This document shows, in pieces, positions 33,201 to 46,347 of a stretch of 64,000 bases of DNA (position 1 is the first letter of the stretch; every line of letters begins with the position of its first letter). The stretch lies in contig BDDD01001460.1 of NCBI GenBank assembly GCA_001972305.1, positions 62,001 through 126,000 of the forward strand, written 5' to 3'. Under the pieces are notes generated by a model that did no database searches, had not been told where the DNA came from, and was given only the letters and a program-made list of their open reading frames with translations. The DNA is from Cephalotus follicularis (lineage: Eukaryota > Streptophyta > Magnoliopsida > Oxalidales > Cephalotaceae). The position numbers and the translations under genes were made by a program.

Positions 33201-34066
33201 CTAGCGGTTGCCGCAGGTCTACCCGGCTGCCTGCCGCTGCCAACTCTAGAAGTGCCAGCCTGCGAGGTTGTCGGTCTGGTCCTTGGCCCAGCTGATTATT
33301 GACCTGTTTGAACTGTGGCTCTGCCTGCAGACTGCCTACCCATAGAGGCTAGTCAAGGAATTATCGTCGTGGTCTGCTGAACAAGTGAGTAGTTCCTCCT
33401 AATATGCCCAGCCTGGCCACACTGAAAACAAACCCTAGTCTCAACTCTACAGTCCTCGAAGTGAAATCAGCCACATCTTTCATACTGCAGTGGCTGTGCA
33501 GAGGATGTCACACTCTGTGAACTAGTCTGTCTGCCACTACTAGTAGCTGAGATTTGCATCTGTTGTTGGGAGGCTGCTCTCTGCCTTTCTGACCTGGTCA
33601 GTCTATGGCTCTCACCGCCTACAGATCTGCTAAAAGACTGGGGTCCTCATCATCTCTGAACCCTGGAGGAACTTTTTCCCTGCTCAAAATGAGAAGCTGT
33701 CCACTTTTGACATCGATCCTACCGGAGCCTCTGCTCATATATACTTAACTCAACCCTCTTGGCAGACTCTACTAAGTCATCGAAGACTGTCCAGTGGGTG
33801 ACGGCTACTGTGTGCCTAATTTTGGGTCTCAAACCCTCCAAAAATTTCTGGCACCTTTCTTCCTGGTCTGCCACCAAAGCAGAAGCATAATGAAATAACT
33901 CCATCAATCTGAACTCATACTATGCCACTGTCAAGTTACCCTGACGCAGATGGATAAATTCTCTTCGTCTCTCCTGGACATACGTGGGAGGAAAGAAATA
34001 CTAACGGAACTCTCGCTTAAACATTTCCCAAGTGATATAGGCTGGGTTCTCATATTGTGCCTAGAG
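33201..34066 (-). pseudogene. gag: Element F gag, 3' part
   Basis: Minus strand: a Gag segment at 33719-33907 (CQKFLEGLRPKIRHTV), a serine/arginine/glutamine-rich stretch, and a zinc knuckle at about 33385-33440 in which the last Cys is Tyr. The gene is cut at 34066 by element G. Its 5' half should lie beyond G, outside the window. Confidence 0.75.
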
Positions 34067-36419
34067 TGTCACGCCCTGAACAGCGGAGAAATCCCCAAGG
34101 TTCATCGTGTGATATTCCATCCATTTAATCAATCCATACATATCATACTCCAAAAGTGTTATAAATTAAAACTTTAAATACCATATGCATGTGAAAGATA
34201 ATCACCAATATTCAAAGACAAGCCCACTTGTATCCATAACATCAACATAAATATCTTAAGCGCTGCCACAAGCCAGTAGGTCAAAAGCTAAATACAATGT
34301 CTCTTATACGTTCAAAACATATACACAAGGTAGATAACAAAATCTGAGCCACTGTCCAAGATCTGTTAAGGATGTCCAATCCGCCTTGAGCTGCTTCACT
34401 GTGGTGCATCACCTGTACTGTACCTGAACCTGACCCATTATGAGAATGGGTCACCAACCAATGGCTGTGTAGGCTATACTATATGCTATGCATGTAACAG
34501 ATATAGCAGATATATATGCATGACATGTTATATGCATGAATTCCAATTACGGACAGCTTCAGTACACCAACCGTCCCTAAGCGGTGGTATACTTGGCTAG
34601 TCCTAAACACATCAAAGGCCATAGGCCTCCAGACACTCCATAAAAGCAATCCATAACCATCAATGGGGATAATCAATTCATAGGGTCAAGTACTTCTCTG
34701 CCACTCCGGCCCGAGATAGTACCTCCGCCGTCTATATACACTCCATGCCATACCCATGTGGAGCATAGGATAGCACCGACCACATAATCCATACCATACC
34801 ATAATACTAGTCCCGAGGGTACTAGCCTATACCATAATAGAGATCTCTACAAGCTAAGACATGTCTGTAAGCATGCCATATCATATCCATCCACTATGCG
34901 GTGATGCTCGAGTCACCCAAAAAGGGAGGATTCCATAACCATAATATGTGGCCTTTATCCATAATTCTTCATGACGGAAATAAAGATTATGAATGGGTTA
35001 TCCCGTAAGGTCTCAACCATAATAATTCATCAATCATAGTCGTACCATACCCGTAGCCCATGACCATATTTCCATTTAAAGGATAGGGACCTAACCATAA
35101 AGGATCACATAGAATCCATCCGTCAAAACCATTTAAAAACCATTTTCCATGACCATTTTTCCATGACCATTTTTCTATAACCATTTTCCATAACCATTTT
35201 CTTGGTCCCTATCGAAGTTTGAAAACAATGGAGAGGTAGTCCAATGAGGATATCCGCGTCCAAATGTCCAAAGTGAGATATCGTAACCATTTTTGAAAAC
35301 CATTTGTATAAAACCCTTTTGTTCAATTTTCTTTAAAATTTCACTTTGAAAGTTGATTTGCAAATCAAAGGTGTTAAAGGAGGATTTCCATAGGCTACAA
35401 GGCCATAGGAAGGCTTCCTATGGAATCCATTTGAAGAGAACATCATTTGGGATTGAAACCAGTTGAAAACAGTGAAGTTTGGCTAAAACAGGGGCGTTAG
35501 GCGTCGACACCATCATGTTAGGCATCGACAGTTAAGGCATTGTGCCTTAGGCGTCGACGCGTGCACTAAGCGTCAAATGCTTGTAACACATAAGGCGTCG
35601 ACGCTTATGTCCATTTTCCTTTATAGCATTAACGAGTTGCACTGATTAGCACACAAACGCAGAACGCACATATGGCGTTGACTCTTAACCGAAAGAGTTG
35701 ACATTCAAGACACTGCAGAACACGTCGATGCCCTGGATGCTGTCAACACTACAAAATCGATCAAAAACTCATTTAAACTGCTTCTCCAAACATCGAGTAA
35801 AACTCAAAAAATAGCTTTGAAACCATATAAATCCATTCCCACAACCCATAGATTGAGAGAAAATGGAAATTGGGTAAAAAGTCCCAACTCTCAAATTTCT
35901 CTCCAATCTCTATTTCAATCCGTTATTAACCATACCCGATACCATAAACCATCCATCTAACATGTAAACAACTATCCATAACCATACGCTCATGCAAAAC
36001 TGTCACAATATGGAGATATAAAAAATATGTAGAACCTACCTTAAATTTGGCTGAGAACGGAGAATATGTTGTTTAAATCTTTGTTCTGCTTCTCCCTTCA
36101 GGTTCTATATACTACCACGATCCCATGGACACCTTGTTTGCCTGATTTTGCCTACTTTTTCTCTCTAGCTCATTATCTCTCTAGAATGGAATGAGAATGA
36201 AAAGAGCTGAACTGCCTATATATAGAAATAGGCTCTCTTTAGGCGAAAATCATATAAGCTATGACCAAGTCCTACTGAACCTCCTATACCCATAAACAGA
36301 CATAGAAATGGAAAATAGTATGTATGATATACAATCCATGCCATCTATCAATACAATATTGTACAATACCATATATAAATACATACAATTCCATACATAT
36401 AAAAGATCTGGGGCTTACA
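34067..36419 (-). repeat. Element G 3' LTR
   Basis: 2353 bp. The minus strand starts TGTAAGCCCC (36419) and ends GGGCGTGACA (34067). The left flank TAGAG (34062-34066) is the candidate target duplication in element F. Features in LTR orientation: TATA box CTATATATAGG (about 36213-36228), donor-like AAG|GTAGGTT (about 36043), a GCGTCGACGC cluster (35500-35760) and hairpin GACCCATT-CTCAT-AATGGGTC (34452-34432). It is distantly alignable with element B's LTR at the termini and donor region. Confidence 0.85.
35495..35760 (-). repeat. TCGA-palindrome cluster of element G LTR
   Basis: About ten motif copies, intact (GGCGTCGACGCTT) or decayed (GGCATCGAC, GCGTTGAC, ACGTCGATG), at roughly +660 to +920. 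Only this downstream cluster is present in this LTR. Confidence 0.8.
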
Positions 36420-36434
36420 TTTTCCCCTTTTTAG
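36420..36434 (-). promoter_or_regulatory. Polypurine tract of element G
   Basis: Minus strand TAAAAAGGGGAAAA adjoining the LTR, after a decayed form of the conserved pre-tract block. Confidence 0.8.
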
Positions 36435-36952
36435 AGAAATCTTGTATTGAGATTCCCTAGGATCAAAACAAATGAGGATACAAAGCTCTCATGTCATCCT
36501 CACGCTCCCATGTTGCTTCTTCGAGCTGTGATACTGCCATAAAACCTGAACCAAAGCAATCTCCTTGTTCCTTAGCTTCTTGACTCGGTGGTCAAGAATC
36601 TAAACAGGTATCTCCTCAAAACTCATATACATCCTCATATCCAACGGTTCAGACTGTAATACATGTGAAGGGTCTGGGCGATACTTCCTCAGCATTGATA
36701 CATGAAACACACTGTGCATCTCTGATAGGCTTGGAGGTAAGGCAAGTCTGTAGGCGATTGCACCTACTATCTCAAGGATCTCAAAAGGTCCAATAAACTG
36801 TGGAGCTAACTTCCCTTTCTTGTTGAACCTCATAATTCTTTTAGTCTGAGGGACTTTAAGGAAAACATCATCACCCATTGAGAACTCTAGATCCGGTCGA
36901 CGATGATCAGCATAACTCTTCTATAAACTCTGAGACATTAGGAGCCTTTCCC
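36435..36952 (-). pseudogene. pol: Element G pol, integrase C-terminal end
   Basis: Minus strand 36600-36878 encodes the integrase C-terminal region ([48 protein letters not shown]). The chromodomain-like tail follows in broken frame to about 36480. The gene is interrupted at 36952 by solo LTR H; the rest resumes at 41859. Confidence 0.85.
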
Positions 36953-37069
36953 TGTAATGACCCGAATTTCCATTAAAGATGTTACTTATGACAAGATGAT
37001 TGCTATTGTGTAATTGGAAAATATTTAAAGGGACCCATTGTATGACCCTACGCTCGGGGGGTTCGGGGT

Positions 37070-37285
37070 AAAGAGTCGACGCTTTGGTGGTAAACCGGCG
37101 ACGCTTGGACCCCTTCTAACGGAGCTTTAAACCAGTGCAACAAAAAATTGGACAAACCCCTCACACCGGCGACGCTTATGAGAAAGCGTCAGCGCTTTAG
37201 TCGGGAAGTAAGTTGAAGAACTCAGGATAAGCCCATGGCCGACGACGCTTAGTGAGAAAGCGTAGACGCTTTGACCTGTGTCAGG
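37070..37285 (+). repeat. TCGA-palindrome cluster of solo LTR H
   Basis: The motif occurs as opposed half-sites, for example GACGCTT-6 nt-AAGCGTC (about 37167-37187) and GACGCTTAGTGAGAAAGCGT near 37245-37265, which could form hairpins. The position is +115 to +330, upstream of the TATA run. Confidence 0.8.
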
Positions 37286-37502
37286 TGCATAATTCTAAGT
37301 TTTATGCCACTCGAGGAGGAATTAAATGAATTATGGGACACTTGTCAAGCAAGGAAGTGAAGGCTGATGATATTTTTATGTTAAGGGACATGTGTCATCA
37401 GCTGATTTAGTTTGAAATAAACACATGGGCAACTAGGAAGCAAACTCACATGGGTGAGGTCATCGATGACACCATGCAAGCTTGGCCTCTAAGTTTGTCT
37501 CT

Positions 37503-37523
37503 CCTATATATATATATATATAT
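37503..37523 (+). promoter_or_regulatory. TATA region of solo LTR H
   Basis: Alternating TA run of about 20 bp ending ATGTGCAG. The related LTR H2 has a single CCTATATATGCATG at the same place, so the run is an expanded TATA box. Confidence 0.55.
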
Positions 37524-38014
37524 GTGCAGTTTTTTACCTGGAAAAGGGTTGGTTTCCGCTGAGTTTGGAGAGGAGATTTCATCTAAGGGAAGAAGAGGAG
37601 GAGATCAAAGTGAGGTAAGGAAATTCTATACCCATTTTCACCAAAGTTTCCTCTGTTTTACTTCCAAATTATGTAGCAGATTGTTTTATTCATATCTTGC
37701 ATGTTTCTGGATGAAATTTCAAATGGTTTAATATTTTGGAAACTAAAATATGTCTACTTTAACTGTTATGTTTTATGCATCTCAAAATTCTATCTAATTC
37801 TTGATGAAAAGGCCTGTTTACTTTTACCGCTCAGGTCTTATTTTTAAAAGTAAATTGCAACTTCAAAAATTCATTGCAGCTTCGTTTCTCAATGGAATTT
37901 TATGATTTTTATCTCTATGAATTCTTTGCGATGTCTACTTTAACTTTGATGTTTTAAGTTTTCCATGAAAGAGTTTATTTCTATATGAAATATCTATTTT
38001 AGAAAAGTTATGCA

Positions 38015-38235
38015 AAGTTGTTTTATAAATGTTTTTGAGTTAATTACTCAAAGTGATGAGAAATGTTTTATGAATGCATTTGAGTTAAGTACTCAAATGA
38101 AGAGAAATATTTTATGAATACATTTGAGTTAAGTACTCAAATGAAGAGAAATGTTTTATGAATGCATTTGAGTTAATTACTCAAATGAAGAGAATGTTTT
38201 ACGAATGCTTTGAGCTGGTCACTCAAAGTATTAAG
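38015..38235 (+). repeat. Tandem 40-44 bp repeat in solo LTR H
   Basis: Four to five units containing the palindrome TTTGAGTTAAGTACTCAAA and 'gaagagaaatgttttatgaa'. H2 has only about two such units (52630-52750). Confidence 0.8.
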
Positions 38236-38482
38236 AAATGTTTTATGAAATGTTTTATGAAATGAATGAACAACTACTGGATTGCGATCCAGTGAGGATT
38301 AATCTAGTAAAGATTAATGAATGAACCACCCTTGGTGTAATAACCGCAATTCCAATTCATGTATTTTGTACCCAACGATGAATAAAATATACTTTTTGAG
38401 ATGTTATGTTGGTTACCTTTTCGAATAGAACGAAGTAGGAATAAAATTCTGAAATGGAAAACTAAAGAAATAATTTCTGGTG

Positions 38483-38645
38483 ACAAACCGCCGACGCCTA
38501 ACTTCTTACCGTTGACGCTTTGAGCCCTGACACGTGTACAAACGCACAGTTGAAGGCTGAGTTAAGGCGCCAAACTGTCGACCTTTAAACGGCCAGCATC
38601 GACACTTAAAGGCATATAAGCGTCGACGCCCACGATAACCGGCGA
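38483..38645 (+). repeat. TCGA-palindrome cluster 1 of solo LTR I
   Basis: Seven or eight copies such as AAGCGTCGACGCC (38618-38630), CTGTCGACC and GCATCGACAC, at +148 to +310. Confidence 0.8.
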
Positions 38646-39584
38646 CACTTTAGACGTGTTATGGCGCAAAGATATGTGTTAGTTGGAATGAAATGGCAGA
38701 GTTGAAATGATGGTAACATGGGCATGTGTCCATAGACGTGTTGGCCATGCAAAAGAGGCCTCACCAGCTGTTGATAGTGCCAGACCAAGGGTTTTGCATG
38801 TATTCCTTTCACCTGTAACCTGCAAAACACAGCAGAAAAGGGTAAGAGAAAACAAAGAGAAAATGCATGCATGAGGGAGAGAGAAACGTGCATTAAAAGT
38901 TAAACCAACTGAGGAATGGAAGGCACGAGATTGAGCACTTATATCAGCTGATACTTGAGCTATTTGAGAGTTGAAAAACACTGAGGAAGAAGAGGACTAG
39001 CTGGACAGTTGCTGGGAAGTGCTAGAGGTTACATGTTAATGTCGAAGAGTTCAAGTGGTTGAAGCTTTGATTCCAGGTAAGTTACAATTTGAAGCTCACT
39101 TACTGTGATTAAGATGGTTATGTAAACATGTTGATGTCAATGATATACCTACTGTTGAACATACAATCAGTAGTTGGTTCATGAGAGTTAATTGGAAAAT
39201 GAAGAAGTGATTTAAAAGGGATTAGAGGATTAGAGATTAATTATTAAGTTTCTGATTCAATTCCTTGATGTTATCATGATTAGATAGCTGAATAACTTAC
39301 TGGCATTGATTTATAAACCTATAAACATGCAATTATGTAGATTAATTCTGCAATTTTGGAAGATTGAAGGAGAGTGAAGAACTTTTGGACATAGAGAGAG
39401 AAATCAATTAGATTGATTTCGGGACTGCATTAAAGGTAGGGGATTTTGACATGTTTTTGAATATATAACATGTATAATGTGTAGTGATGGTCAATACTTG
39501 ATTGCATGTTGAATTGGATTGAGTTTGGGTTGATTTTGTGCATCCCCTGTTTTGAAATTGTTCCTGGAATTCGTATGAATGCCA

Positions 39585-39730
39585 GAAGCGCCGATGCTTA
39601 CACAGAAAATGTAGACGCTTTGGTGCAAAAATGGCATATTAAGGCTTAGAATGTCGACGCTTAAGTTGTGTAGTGTCAACGCTTAGTCATTAACCGTCGA
39701 CGCTTACATAGAAACTATCGACGCTTTAGA
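39585..39730 (+). repeat. TCGA-palindrome cluster 2 of solo LTR I
   Basis: Six copies, for example ATGTCGACGCTTAAG and CCGTCGACGCTTA, at +1250 to +1395, inside the putative leader intron. Confidence 0.8.
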
Positions 39731-41858
39731 ACAGTAAATGTGGAAATGTGTAAACTGATCGATTGAATTGTTTGTGGTTGTAATTATCTTTGATCTGCTA
39801 TATTGTAATTATTATTACTGTTATTTAATGAAAATTCTACTGTTATGGATACATATTCAAGGATTTTACCAACCTAATGCTTTAAGCATAAATGATGATT
39901 TTTAACGGTTTTCCCTACGAAAAATCTTAATGTCATACAGACTGTTATTTTCCTCTTAATAGAGGCACTGCTACTGTTTAGTTCTCACAATAGAACCACT
40001 GACTGAACTGTTATGTTTTCTAAAAATAAAAACTACTATAATATTTCATATTATGCTATATGTAATATTGTCACTGAATTGAATGAATTGATTGTCTATG
40101 CTATTGTCGTTAGTCGAGTGATAGGAGACATCACTGGCTACGGAGGTGGTCCTATGTGCCAGGAGTTGGATAGAGTATCCACCCAAACTGTCTGCAATGC
40201 AGAACTTGATTGTTAAACTGCCCGCTAATGCCGGTAGTAACTGACCTTATCTATCATCTTCGGAGTGTAGGGTGATAGATAGGTGGTGCACAGTTGGTGC
40301 TAGGAGTTAGCGACATGTGACACCCAAACCACTGTACTGATTGATTGTACCCTTGTGCGGTATTCTTGCATTGTACTGTCTATGGCCGCTTGGCATGATT
40401 GCGTATATATTGGAATACTATATATATATATGTCATTCATTTAAACTGTCATGCATATTTACATTTATAGATTCAACTACATGCTTTATCTTACTTAGCC
40501 AAGTGAGGACAACAGCTAACCCCTACAATTTCAGATTAAGCGAAGACGTACGGGAAGTGTTGCTGAAGCTTGGAGAGTTTATCTACTTAAGGTTGTTATT
40601 CTTTTGATGTATTGTTTTTGTTTTGAACGGTTTGCACTCTGTTACTGTTGTACTTTCCTTATGTATAATGATCATTTTGTCGGATTGTATGAGCATGTAG
40701 CATGGGATGCGTGCGGATGACCTTGTAATACAGTATTAAATGCTTTCGCTTATATTTATTGAATTGTTGAATGAGAATGCTGGATTATATTTATTTCTTA
40801 TATCACCATATATGCTTGTCTATAATGGAATCGAAAGGCGGGGTGTGACACTTGGATTGCGATCCAAGGGGAAAGAATCCGAAATGGATTATAATGGAGC
40901 GTAAAGTGCTCGCGGACATGCATGTGATGTCAGGATAGTAATTGGGGAGTGCACAATGCCCCGGTAAAGCGGTGTGAAAGGGTTCATTAAAGGTTCATAA
41001 CCATTGAGTTTTATGAAATGTTCTGTTTCATGAGATATGAACAGAAAATGGGTTTTAAAGATGTTTTATTTATGAATGTGAAGAAAATGATTTTACTGAT
41101 GTTCTCAAGTATGGCTATGATACAAGCCAAAAAAAGGTATGATTGAAAAACGTTTTTGATTGTTTTCAAGTATGTCGGTGTTATACACCAAAAAAATGTA
41201 TGATTTTAGAAATGTTCTGATTTTATGAAAGTTATTCGAAAAATGGATTTCAATAGTACAATGTTCTGGTTCTATACACTAGAAGATGATTTTCAAAGAT
41301 GTTTTGAAATGTATGATGTTGAAACGTTTTGATGAAAATTATCAGAAACAATGGATTTCGATAACGTTTTATGACTATGTTTCATGCTGGGCTCTTTAAA
41401 GCTCACTCCTTTCAATATCTTGTTTTCAAACAAATCTTCCAGGAAACGTTGAACGTGAAGTTGCGAGCTTTAGAGGAAGTTCGCAAAAGAAGTGTAAGGA
41501 AAGGAAGTATGTTATGCTATGATGCTTTGTACATCTGTTTTTGATGTAATGAGTTTATGTTTTTTCGCTGTGTAAGGTTACATGTTAAATGTTGTACAAA
41601 TGCAAAGGTATTAGAAACGATCATGATAATGAGAATATGATATTTTGAAATTGGTGTTCAAAGAGGTAAACATATGTGATCCTGTGAAGTTATTGAGTAA
41701 TAATGCTAGGCTTTAAATTTAAGTTAAGATTAAATGATTAATGGATCGTTAAATGATTAAACGATTTGATGGTTAATGGTTTACCCCACGTAACGCACTG
41801 ATTCCTCGAGGCTCGCTTTGAGCATAAAGTGGACTCGGGTCCAAGGCGTTACATTCCC

Positions 41859-43653
41859 TGATAATCTTAGCCTTCTCTATCATTTCTTGAACAAGATTCG
41901 GACCTCAGAGACTCTACTCTCCTACCTTAAACAAATAGACTGGAATTCTGCATTTCCGTCCATAAAGGCCCTCGAACGGTGCCATACCTAGCATGAAGAC
42001 TGTTGTTATACGAGAACCCCACTAACGGTTGACGCTGATCCCAACTGCTACCCCAATCTATCACACATTCTCGGAGCATATCCTCAAGAGTCTGAATTGT
42101 CCGTTCAGACTGTCCATCTATCTGGGGGTGAAAAGCCGTGCTAAAACTCAACTAAATACCAAGAGCAGTCTGCAGTTTCCTCTAAAACCGTGAGGTAAAC
42201 CATGGGTCTCTATCAGAAACAATGCTAACTGGTACTCCATGGAGTCTCACAATCTTCCCAACATATCGAAATGCTAACCGTACCAGATAATAAGTCAGAT
42301 TTGGTGAAATGATCAACAATAACCCATATATCATCATGGTTAGCTCTCGTCCGTGGCAATCCCGATACAAAATCCATCGTGATATACTCCCATTTCCATT
42401 GCGCCACTGACAACGGATGTAGCAATCCAGTGGGCCTCTGATGTTCCACCTTGACTTACTGACATGTTAGACAGGCAGAAACATACTCCTCTATCTCTCT
42501 TTTCATATTGTTCCACCAATAGGTAAGCTTCAGGTCTTTGTACATTTTGGTCCTCCCTGGATGCACTGAGAAACTGGAGCGATGAGCTTGAGATAACAAC
42601 TCATCCTTCAGTTTCTTACTTTCAGGAACACAAATCCAGCCCTGAAATCCAATCAAACCATCACCAGGCATCGAGAATTCTGGCCTCAATCCACATTGAC
42701 CATCCAATGCAGCCTTAAGCAAACCTCCATCCATCCCCTGAGCCTCTTTGATCCTGTCCATCAACCATGGCCATGCATGAACTTGGGAAACAATCAAGCA
42801 AGCTAATCAGTGACTCAAAGCATCTTCCACCACATTAGCCTTACCTGGATGGTACTGTATCTCACAATTGTAATCATTGAGTAGCTCCATCCACCTCCCC
42901 TGTCTCATATTCAGGTCTTTCTGAGAGAAAATATGCTTCAAGCTCTCGTCATATTGTACACCTTAAAATTTGTGCCATACAGATAATGTCTCCATTTGCA
43001 TAGCGCTAAAATTATCGCTTCTAGCTCCAGATCATGAGTGAGGTAATTCTCCACATGAGGCTTTAACTTCCTTGAGGCATATGTGATAACCTTCCCATAT
43101 TGCATCAAAACACAACCCAAACCATTCCCTAATGCATCACTGTATGCCACAAAAAATTCATTACCCTTTCGCAAGGCCAAGATTGGCGCAAAAATTAAGT
43201 GATGCTTCGACTCCTGGAAGCTTTGCTCACAACTGTCATCCCAAACAATGCTGTCTTCTTCTGTGTCAACTTGGTCAAAGGTGTAGCAATCCGTGAGAAT
43301 CCTTTGACAAAGCAGCGATAATATCCCACTAAGCCTAAGAAACTATAGACCCCGGACATGTTTGTTGTCCATTTCCAATCCTTAACTACTTCTATCTTTA
43401 TGGGATCCACTAACAATCCAGTACTGGAAATGACATGACCTAGACAAGCTACCTCTGATAACCAAAAGTCACGCCGAACTTGGCATACAATCGATGATCT
43501 TTCAGAGTCTGCAATGCCAAGCGCAAATGTTCCCCATGCTTCTCCATACTTCTGAATTTACCAAGATATCATCAATGAAGACCACGATGAACTGGTTGAG
43601 ATACGGGTTGAACACCCTATTCATCAAACTCATGAATGTAGCAGCGGCATTGG
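41859..43653 (-). pseudogene. pol: Element G pol: integrase, RNase H and part of reverse transcriptase
   Basis: Minus-strand pieces: integrase core at 41927-42151 and 42182-42449 ([52 protein letters not shown]); RNase H end and zinc finger at 42456-42797 (AHRSSFSVHPGRTKMYKDL); RNase H at 42938-43180 ([19 protein letters not shown]); connection at 43195-43416 ([13 protein letters not shown]); and an intact Phe-Ile-Asp-Asp reverse transcriptase motif near 43570-43590. The gene is cut at 43653 inside the FGLTNAAATF region by element J. Many stops and frameshifts are present. Confidence 0.85.
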
Positions 43654-43789
43654 TGTAATATACTGATTCATTGCCTATGTACTTCTTGTCATATGTTATG
43701 TTATGTCACATGTTATAGGTGTTATGTATTTTGTTTCGAACAGTTTGAAATTTGTTTTTGAAAACTATGTTCTTTTGTATTCTGGGCGT

Positions 43790-43920
43790 TAAGCGTCGAC
43801 CTTTTGTAATAAACATCGACGCTTTGGCACATCTGTAAAGCATTGACGCCTTGAGTTAACCATCGATGCTTTAAAGGTTAATCGCCGACTCTTTGTCATG
43901 ACCGACGACGCTTTAGTCGT
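43790..43920 (+). repeat. TCGA-palindrome cluster 1, element J 5' LTR
   Basis: Six copies such as AAGCGTCGACC, ACATCGACGCTT and ACGACGCTTT, at +137 to +267. Confidence 0.8.
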
Positions 43921-44484
43921 CTTCCATTTTTGTGTTTGGACGGTGGCTTGATTTTGGAAAAGAAATTTTTGCCATAAAACTGATTATCCTTTTTCCATAT
44001 GTGTTTGGACGCATTTTGCATAAAAGGTATGCCTTATATCCACCCGATTTTGCCATTAAAACACACGTTTTCTTCTTTCTTTTTAAAAACTCATCACCTG
44101 TATTATTTTACAAGAAAAACAGAAACAACCTTTTGCCATTGTCTTCTGTCCATTGTTTTCACGTCTTTGAAGGTATGTAAGCTACTGATTTTTCATTATC
44201 CTTTTATATCACTGTTTTGATAAATAGAAAGCTTTTAGTTTGTTCAAAACATTGTTAATTATGCATGGAAACTAATTTAAATAGTGTAACCTTAGAAAAT
44301 ATGTTTTGGAAGTTTTATTGAAACATTCAACTGTAAATCCATATTTTATACGTTTAAATTGTGATTACTGGTGTTTGCACTAGAGAAATCATGTTTTAGC
44401 AATCACCTATTACTGTTTTATTGAGCAAAACTGGATTATGGTTCATGATTTCTATTTAAACTGCAATTGCATTTACATGTTTCA

Positions 44485-44765
44485 ACTTAAAGCGTCGACG
44501 CCTTATTTTCTACCATCGACGCTTATATATTTATAGAAAACTTGTTTTTGTGTCTTGCATGGGTTAAAAGCGTCGATTGTTTTTCGTTCATATCGATGAT
44601 TATATCTTAGCTATCGATGCTTTAGTCTAAGCGCCGACGCTTATGTCGTGCTTTGTCTTGCTTTGATCAAAGCTTGGTCTAGAGCTTTGTGTTAACGTTT
44701 AGTCTTAAGCGCCGACGCAATCATTTTAAGCTTCGACGCTTTAGAGACAAACGACAACGTTTTTC
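44485..44765 (+). repeat. TCGA-palindrome cluster 2, element J 5' LTR
   Basis: About ten copies at +832 to +1112. Comparison with 58620-58875 shows different copies decayed in each LTR. For example, AAGCGCCGACGCTT here (near 44632) is AAGCGTCGACGCTT at 58758. Confidence 0.8.
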
Positions 44766-46178
44766 CTCTACTGTTGTGTTCAGCTTCTGTTATGTGATAT
44801 TTTGATTTGGTTTGTATGTCTAGGTTTCGATAACATCTGTGGTGGAGGTTAGGGTGTTCCAAGTTTGCTTTTGATTCGTTTTTGGTTTAATTAGTTTTGT
44901 ACGGCTAAGGTACGGATAATTCCTTCTTGATACTGTTATTGGTATTGTTAGAGTAAAAATATTATTTTATAAATAATGTATGGATTCTTCATTCTTGGTT
45001 TATTCATTTGGTTTATATTGAAAAGAATTCAATTTTGTTTTAGCAAGGATTTATTTATGTTTCGGATATCTCTATCGGTTTATTCCAGTTTAATAAATAA
45101 AATGCAGATTTTATTTTGTTAACTCCTTTTAATTATTTGTGGAATTAAATGAGCATGACTTTCAATTTTGAGAGTATGTTGATATTTTACGGATATGATA
45201 TTAATTTAGGATATGTTCGAAAAATGTTTGGAAAACCGTTTATGAATTGAATTTTTTTTAGAATAAAACAATATTTTGGAATAATGACATATAGAGATAT
45301 ACCTACCTACGGGGTCCCATAGGCGTGTTCTTTGGCACGGAGGACATGACACTTTCCGTGGAGGTGTGATTAGTTTACGTTGTCTCTCATTGTTATTTTG
45401 ATCACCTAAGTGCGATATTCGAATAGAGGCGTATGGGTCGACCCTAGTTTATTATCGAATTCAGATTTGGAATTGATTCTGTAGTGTCGTACACATCGTT
45501 CCGTTGGAGCGTGTGGGTGTCGCGAACCCCTTGCATTTATATGTGTGTGTGTGTTCGGATTCTCTGTATGGAATTCTAAAATTATGGAATTTTGACATTT
45601 CAGAAATTATGGAATTATGACTTCGGATAAAATTATGAAATTATGAATTCTGATATTATGAGATTTTATAACTGTTTTAGAAATATTCTGTTTTACTTTA
45701 TGAAAAAGTATTTTATTCATGTTATGCATTAAATTGTTGGTTTTTAAAGTTCAGATATTTATCTATCTTTTTAAATTAATGTTTATTGTTTTATTTTCTA
45801 TATCCGTACTGAGGTTTGCTCAGTCGCGTTTTTGTTTCTATGTGACATGTTTTCAGGAGCGTCATGGGGATGTGTGAAGAGAGGTATCACCTTATGTCAG
45901 AGGATCACCTAGGAGATTGGTCCTATTTTGTATCAGTTGTTTGATGGTCGTGTGTAGACCAGTGTTTTGGAAAAAACAGTATTTGGATTTTGGATCTTAT
46001 GTTTTGATATTTGGATTATGTCATTATGTTATTTTATTTTGAAACCACCACATATTTTGAATAAAGTTAATCATATGTTTTGTTAAGCTCTGTTAAGTTT
46101 TGGATAAATACATATTTTGATAAGATTCAGATTTTAATCTGTAAGCACTCCTAATCCGTTCGTGGGTGTTACAGATTG

Positions 46179-46189
46179 TGGTATCAGAG
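46179..46189 (+). promoter_or_regulatory. tRNA-Met primer site of element J
   Basis: TGGTATCAGAG, five bases after the 5' LTR end. Confidence 0.85.
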
Positions 46190-46347
46190 AATAGGTTTTC
46201 CTTTCCTTAGAAGACCTATCTATGCTTGATCTGTGAGATTGGGTAGAAATTGGGCTAGGCCTATTTTCTGCAGAGTCGTTCCGATATGTCTTTTGTTTCA
46301 GCTATTTGTTTCTTTTGTTATTTCAGGTTCTGGTTTCTGTTTCACAG

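Larger units (their letters stand above)
38336..40850 (+). mobile_element. Solo LTR I (family of element E)
   Basis: 2515 bp, TGTAATAACC to GGGGTGTGACA, flanked by CTTGG (38331-38335 and 40851-40855), inside solo LTR H. It aligns with the element E LTR at the start, in the block around 40260-40330 (GGTGGTGCACAGTTGGTGC) and at the end, but its palindrome clusters are GCGTCGACGC instead of CAGTCGACTG. Donor-like CAG|GTAAGT at 39077; hairpin and acceptor-like TTTCAG at 40495-40534. Confidence 0.9.
36953..41853 (+). mobile_element. Solo LTR H (interrupted by solo LTR I)
   Basis: TGTAATGACC at 36953 to GGCGTTACA at 41853, flanked by TTCCC (36948-36952 and 41854-41858). Without the nested LTR I it is about 2.4 kb and has no coding sequence. 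It has a TCGA cluster at 37070-37285, a TATA run at 37503-37522, a donor-like GAG|GTAAGG (37615) and an acceptor-like CTTCCAG (41442). Solo LTR H2 at 51282 is a second copy of the family. Confidence 0.9.
43654..46173 (+). repeat. Element J 5' LTR
   Basis: 2520 bp. TCGA clusters at 43790-43920 and 44485-44765, TATA-like CCTTATATCC near 44032, donor-like AAG|GTATGT at 44173, hairpin ACTGAG-GTTTG-CTCAGT (45808-45824) and acceptor-like TTTTCAG at 45856. Solo LTR C belongs to the same family. Confidence 0.9.

Noticed and set aside
36953-41853. Interpretation of H as a complete element with internal region 38336-40850
   Set aside because: The internal segment has its own LTR termini and CTTGG duplication, and H2 shows the uninterrupted LTR.
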